Shown here one piece after another: positions 62,250 through 64,000 of a stretch of 64,000 bases of DNA. The position numbers were made by a program, and so were the translations under genes. The notes beneath the pieces are model-generated. The model saw nothing but the letters and a program-made list of their open reading frames with translations. It was not told where the DNA came from and did not search any database. Position 1 is the first letter of the stretch. The number at the start of each line of letters is the position of its first letter. The stretch comes from Sinorhizobium chiapasense. GTDB taxonomy: Bacteria > Pseudomonadota > Alphaproteobacteria > Rhizobiales > Rhizobiaceae. The DNA lies in assembly GCF_036488675.1 (NCBI RefSeq), contig NZ_CP133151.1:62001-126000 (forward strand), written 5' to 3'.

Positions 62250-62657
62250 ATGGGCGAAATCAATATTTACAATCCGGAGAAGCTTGGCCCGCCAATGGGT
62301 CAGTACACACATGTCACGCGCGTAAAGGCGAACGAGTTTCTGTTCATCGCCGGGATGCTTTCCGGTGACTCCGCCGGAAATGTCATAGGTGAGGGCGACT
62401 TTGACGCCCAGACCGCACAGGTTTTCAAAAACGTGGAAGCCGCATTGGAATCTGCGGGGGCATCCTGGAGCAATGTCGTGCAATTCACGACCTATTTGGT
62501 CCACTCTCAGGACATTCCAAAGTTCATGGAATTCCGTCTGCGCGAATTTCCCAAGATGTTCCCTGACGGAAAATATCCACCGAACACTTTGCTGATGGTC
62601 GACCGGCTGGTGAAGGAACCCTTCCTCGTAGAGGTTCAGACGATCGCGGCACTTTAA
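62250..62657 (+). CDS. RidA-family protein (enamine/imine deaminase type)
   Basis: 135 residues. YjgF/YER057c/UK114 fold: RVKANEFLFIAGMLSGDSAG, FDAQTAQVFKNVEAALESAG, PPNTLLMVDRLVKEPFLVEV. The usual catalytic Arg of RidA sits in that final part (VDRLV). Members hydrolyse enamines/imines, including 2-aminomuconate-type intermediates, so its presence hints that the ring-cleavage substrate contains nitrogen. Last gene of the operon. Confidence 0.88.
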   Translation: MGEINIYNPEKLGPPMGQYTHVTRVKANEFLFIAGMLSGDSAGNVIGEGDFDAQTAQVFKNVEAALESAGASWSNVVQFTTYLVHSQDIPKFMEFRLREFPKMFPDGKYPPNTLLMVDRLVKEPFLVEVQTIAAL

Positions 62658-62668
62658 GCGCGGCAACG

Positions 62669-62684
62669 TCACCGATCACGGTGA
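62669..62684 (+). terminator. possible hairpin at the end of the catabolic operon
   Basis: TCACCG-ATCA-CGGTGA, a 6-bp stem with a 4-base loop between the RidA gene and pyc; no T-run, so termination is uncertain. Confidence 0.4.
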
Positions 62685-62747
62685 GCGGGCCTGGCCTTGT
62701 CGGGCGGGACCTGCTCTCCTTTCACCTTCAGACTGAAGAAAAATACC

Positions 62748-64000
62748 ATGTCCATTTCGAAGATCCTTGTTGCCAACCGTTCCGAAATTGCCATCCGCGT
62801 GTTCCGCGCGGCCAATGAGCTGGGACTCAAAACGGTCGCGATATGGGCTGAGGAGGACAAACTGGCGCTGCACCGCTTCAAGGCGGACGAGAGCTATCAG
62901 GTCGGCCGCGGCCCGCATCTTGCCCGCGATCTCGGGCCCATCGAGAGCTATCTGTCGATCGACGAGGTGATCCGCGTCGCCAAGCTTTCCGGCGCCGACG
63001 CCATCCATCCGGGCTACGGCCTGTTGTCCGAAAGCCCGGAATTTGCGGAAGCCTGCGCCGCCAACGGCATCACCTTCATCGGCCCGAAGCCGGAGACGAT
63101 GCGCCAGCTCGGCAACAAGGTGGCGGCGCGGAACCTCGCGATCTCGATCGGCGTACCGGTCGTGCCGGCGACGGAGCCGCTGCCGGATGATCCCGACGAG
63201 ATCAAGCGGCTGGCCGCGGAGATCGGCTATCCGGTGATGCTGAAGGCCTCCTGGGGCGGCGGCGGCCGCGGCATGCGGGCGATCCGCGATCCGAAAGATC
63301 TGATCCGCGAGGTGACCGAGGCCAAGCGCGAGGCGAAGGCCGCCTTCGGCAAGGACGAGGTCTATCTGGAAAAGCTGGTCGAGCGTGCCCGCCACGTCGA
63401 AAGCCAGATTCTGGGCGATACCCACGGCAACGTCGTTCACCTTTTTGAGCGCGACTGCTCGATCCAGCGGCGCAACCAGAAGGTCGTCGAGCGCGCTCCG
63501 GCGCCGTATCTCACCGCTCAACAGCGCGAGGAGCTCGCTGCCTATTCGAAGCGGATCGCCGAGGCGACCAACTATATCGGCGCCGGCACCGTCGAATATC
63601 TGATGGATGCCGACACCGGAAAGTTCTACTTCATCGAGGTCAATCCGCGCATCCAGGTCGAGCACACGGTGACCGAGGTCGTCACCGGCATCGACATCGT
63701 CAAGGCACAGATCCACATCCTCGACGGCTATGCCATCGGCAGGCCGGAATCGGGCGTGCCGTCGCAGGAGAACATCCGCCTCAACTGCCATGCGCTGCAG
63801 TGCCGCATCACCACCGAAGATCCCGAGCAGAACTTCATTCCGGACTACGGCCGCATCACCGCCTACCGCGGCGCCACCGGCTTCGGCATCCGGCTCGACG
63901 GCGGTACCGCCTATTCCGGCGCTGTGATCACCCGCTACTACGATCCGCTGCTCGAGAAGGTGACGGCCTGGGCGCCGAACCCGGACGAGGCGATCCGCCG
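62748..64000 (+). CDS. pyc: pyruvate carboxylase, 5' part (runs off the window)
   Basis: 417 complete codons seen of about 1150. Begins SISKILVANRSEIAIRVFRA; biotin carboxylase domain with ADAIHPGYGLLSESPEFA, ATP-grasp GGGGRGM near residue 170, HVESQILGDTHGN, EVNPRIQVEHTVTEVVTGID and RLNCHALQCRITTEDPEQNF. The remaining carboxyltransferase and biotinyl domains lie beyond the window. It makes oxaloacetate from pyruvate. The sequence is intact and of core-gene character; pyc has been linked to mimosine use in TAL1145, where pyruvate is a product. Confidence 0.95.
   Translation, partial: MSISKILVANRSEIAIRVFRAANELGLKTVAIWAEEDKLALHRFKADESYQVGRGPHLARDLGPIESYLSIDEVIRVAKLSGADAIHPGYGLLSESPEFAEACAANGITFIGPKPETMRQLGNKVAARNLAISIGVPVVPATEPLPDDPDEIKRLAAEIGYPVMLKASWGGGGRGMRAIRDPKDLIREVTEAKREAKAAFGKDEVYLEKLVERARHVESQILGDTHGNVVHLFERDCSIQRRNQKVVERAPAPYLTAQQREELAAYSKRIAEATNYIGAGTVEYLMDADTGKFYFIEVNPRIQVEHTVTEVVTGIDIVKAQIHILDGYAIGRPESGVPSQENIRLNCHALQCRITTEDPEQNFIPDYGRITAYRGATGFGIRLDGGTAYSGAVITRYYDPLLEKVTAWAPNPDEAIR

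Noticed and set aside
1..64000. CRISPR arrays, rRNA and tRNA genes
   Set aside because: No spaced direct repeats, rRNA segments or cloverleaf sequences were noticed when reading the window; short tRNA genes could still be missed by eye.

Overview
The window reads as accessory DNA of a legume-nodulating rhizobium (Rhizobium/Ensifer type). The left half contains a nodD gene, a well-conserved nod box, a decayed nifS, inositol/rhizopine-type oxidoreductases and several insertion sequences and relics. The right end runs into the 5' part of pyruvate carboxylase (pyc), normally a core gene in rhizobia. Most genes are short, strand-switching operons separated by degraded sequence, as expected for a symbiosis plasmid or island.

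Layout. 0-12 kb: transposon debris (IS481 and IS110 relics), an aldose-epimerase-like gene, a chemotaxis-receptor relic, a kup potassium-transporter relic split by a complete IS66 element (3519-6647, 8-bp target duplication, passenger gene), a nod-box-preceded sterol-desaturase-family gene, a LuxR-type regulator and an IS1182-like element. 12-18 kb: a GSU2403-type nucleotidyltransferase, then a co-directional cluster of four uncharacterised proteins (one with a caspase-like His/Cys arrangement) behind an AraC regulator, then a second AraC regulator. 19-26.5 kb: nodD, an IS30 relic, an omptin-type outer-membrane protease, a 5'-truncated nifS abutting a relic inositol/rhizopine locus. 26.6-30.5 kb: a preQ0 (7-deazaguanine) gene set queD, folE, queE, queC, in which FolE carries an N-terminal phosphoribosyltransferase domain. 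31-34 kb: a cold-shock gene and small genes of unknown role in mostly empty sequence.

34-62.7 kb is a catabolic region: a molybdopterin sulfoxide-reductase-type enzyme, AraC regulator, MFS transporter, enolase-superfamily enzyme, polar amino-acid ABC importer, MalY/PatB-type PLP lyase, dehydrogenases and oxidases, then a GntR-controlled operon of LigB-type ring-cleavage dioxygenase, alpha/beta hydrolase, ribose-type ABC importer, FAH-family hydrolase and RidA, ending at pyc. The combination of amino-acid importer, PLP C-N/C-S lyase, class III extradiol dioxygenase, hydrolase, dedicated importer, GntR regulator and adjacent pyc closely matches what I remember of the mimosine-degradation genes (mid, pyd, pyc) of Leucaena-nodulating Rhizobium TAL1145. 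I propose that reading as an inference.

The best candidates for new biology are (1) the four-gene unknown operon at 13937-16380, (2) the phosphoribosyltransferase-FolE fusion inside a preQ0 cluster, which suggests a 7-deazapurine nucleotide product, (3) the nod-box-linked sterol desaturase, and (4) a 29-bp motif shared by two catabolic promoters. All calls come from reading sequence and translations by eye; no database search was possible.
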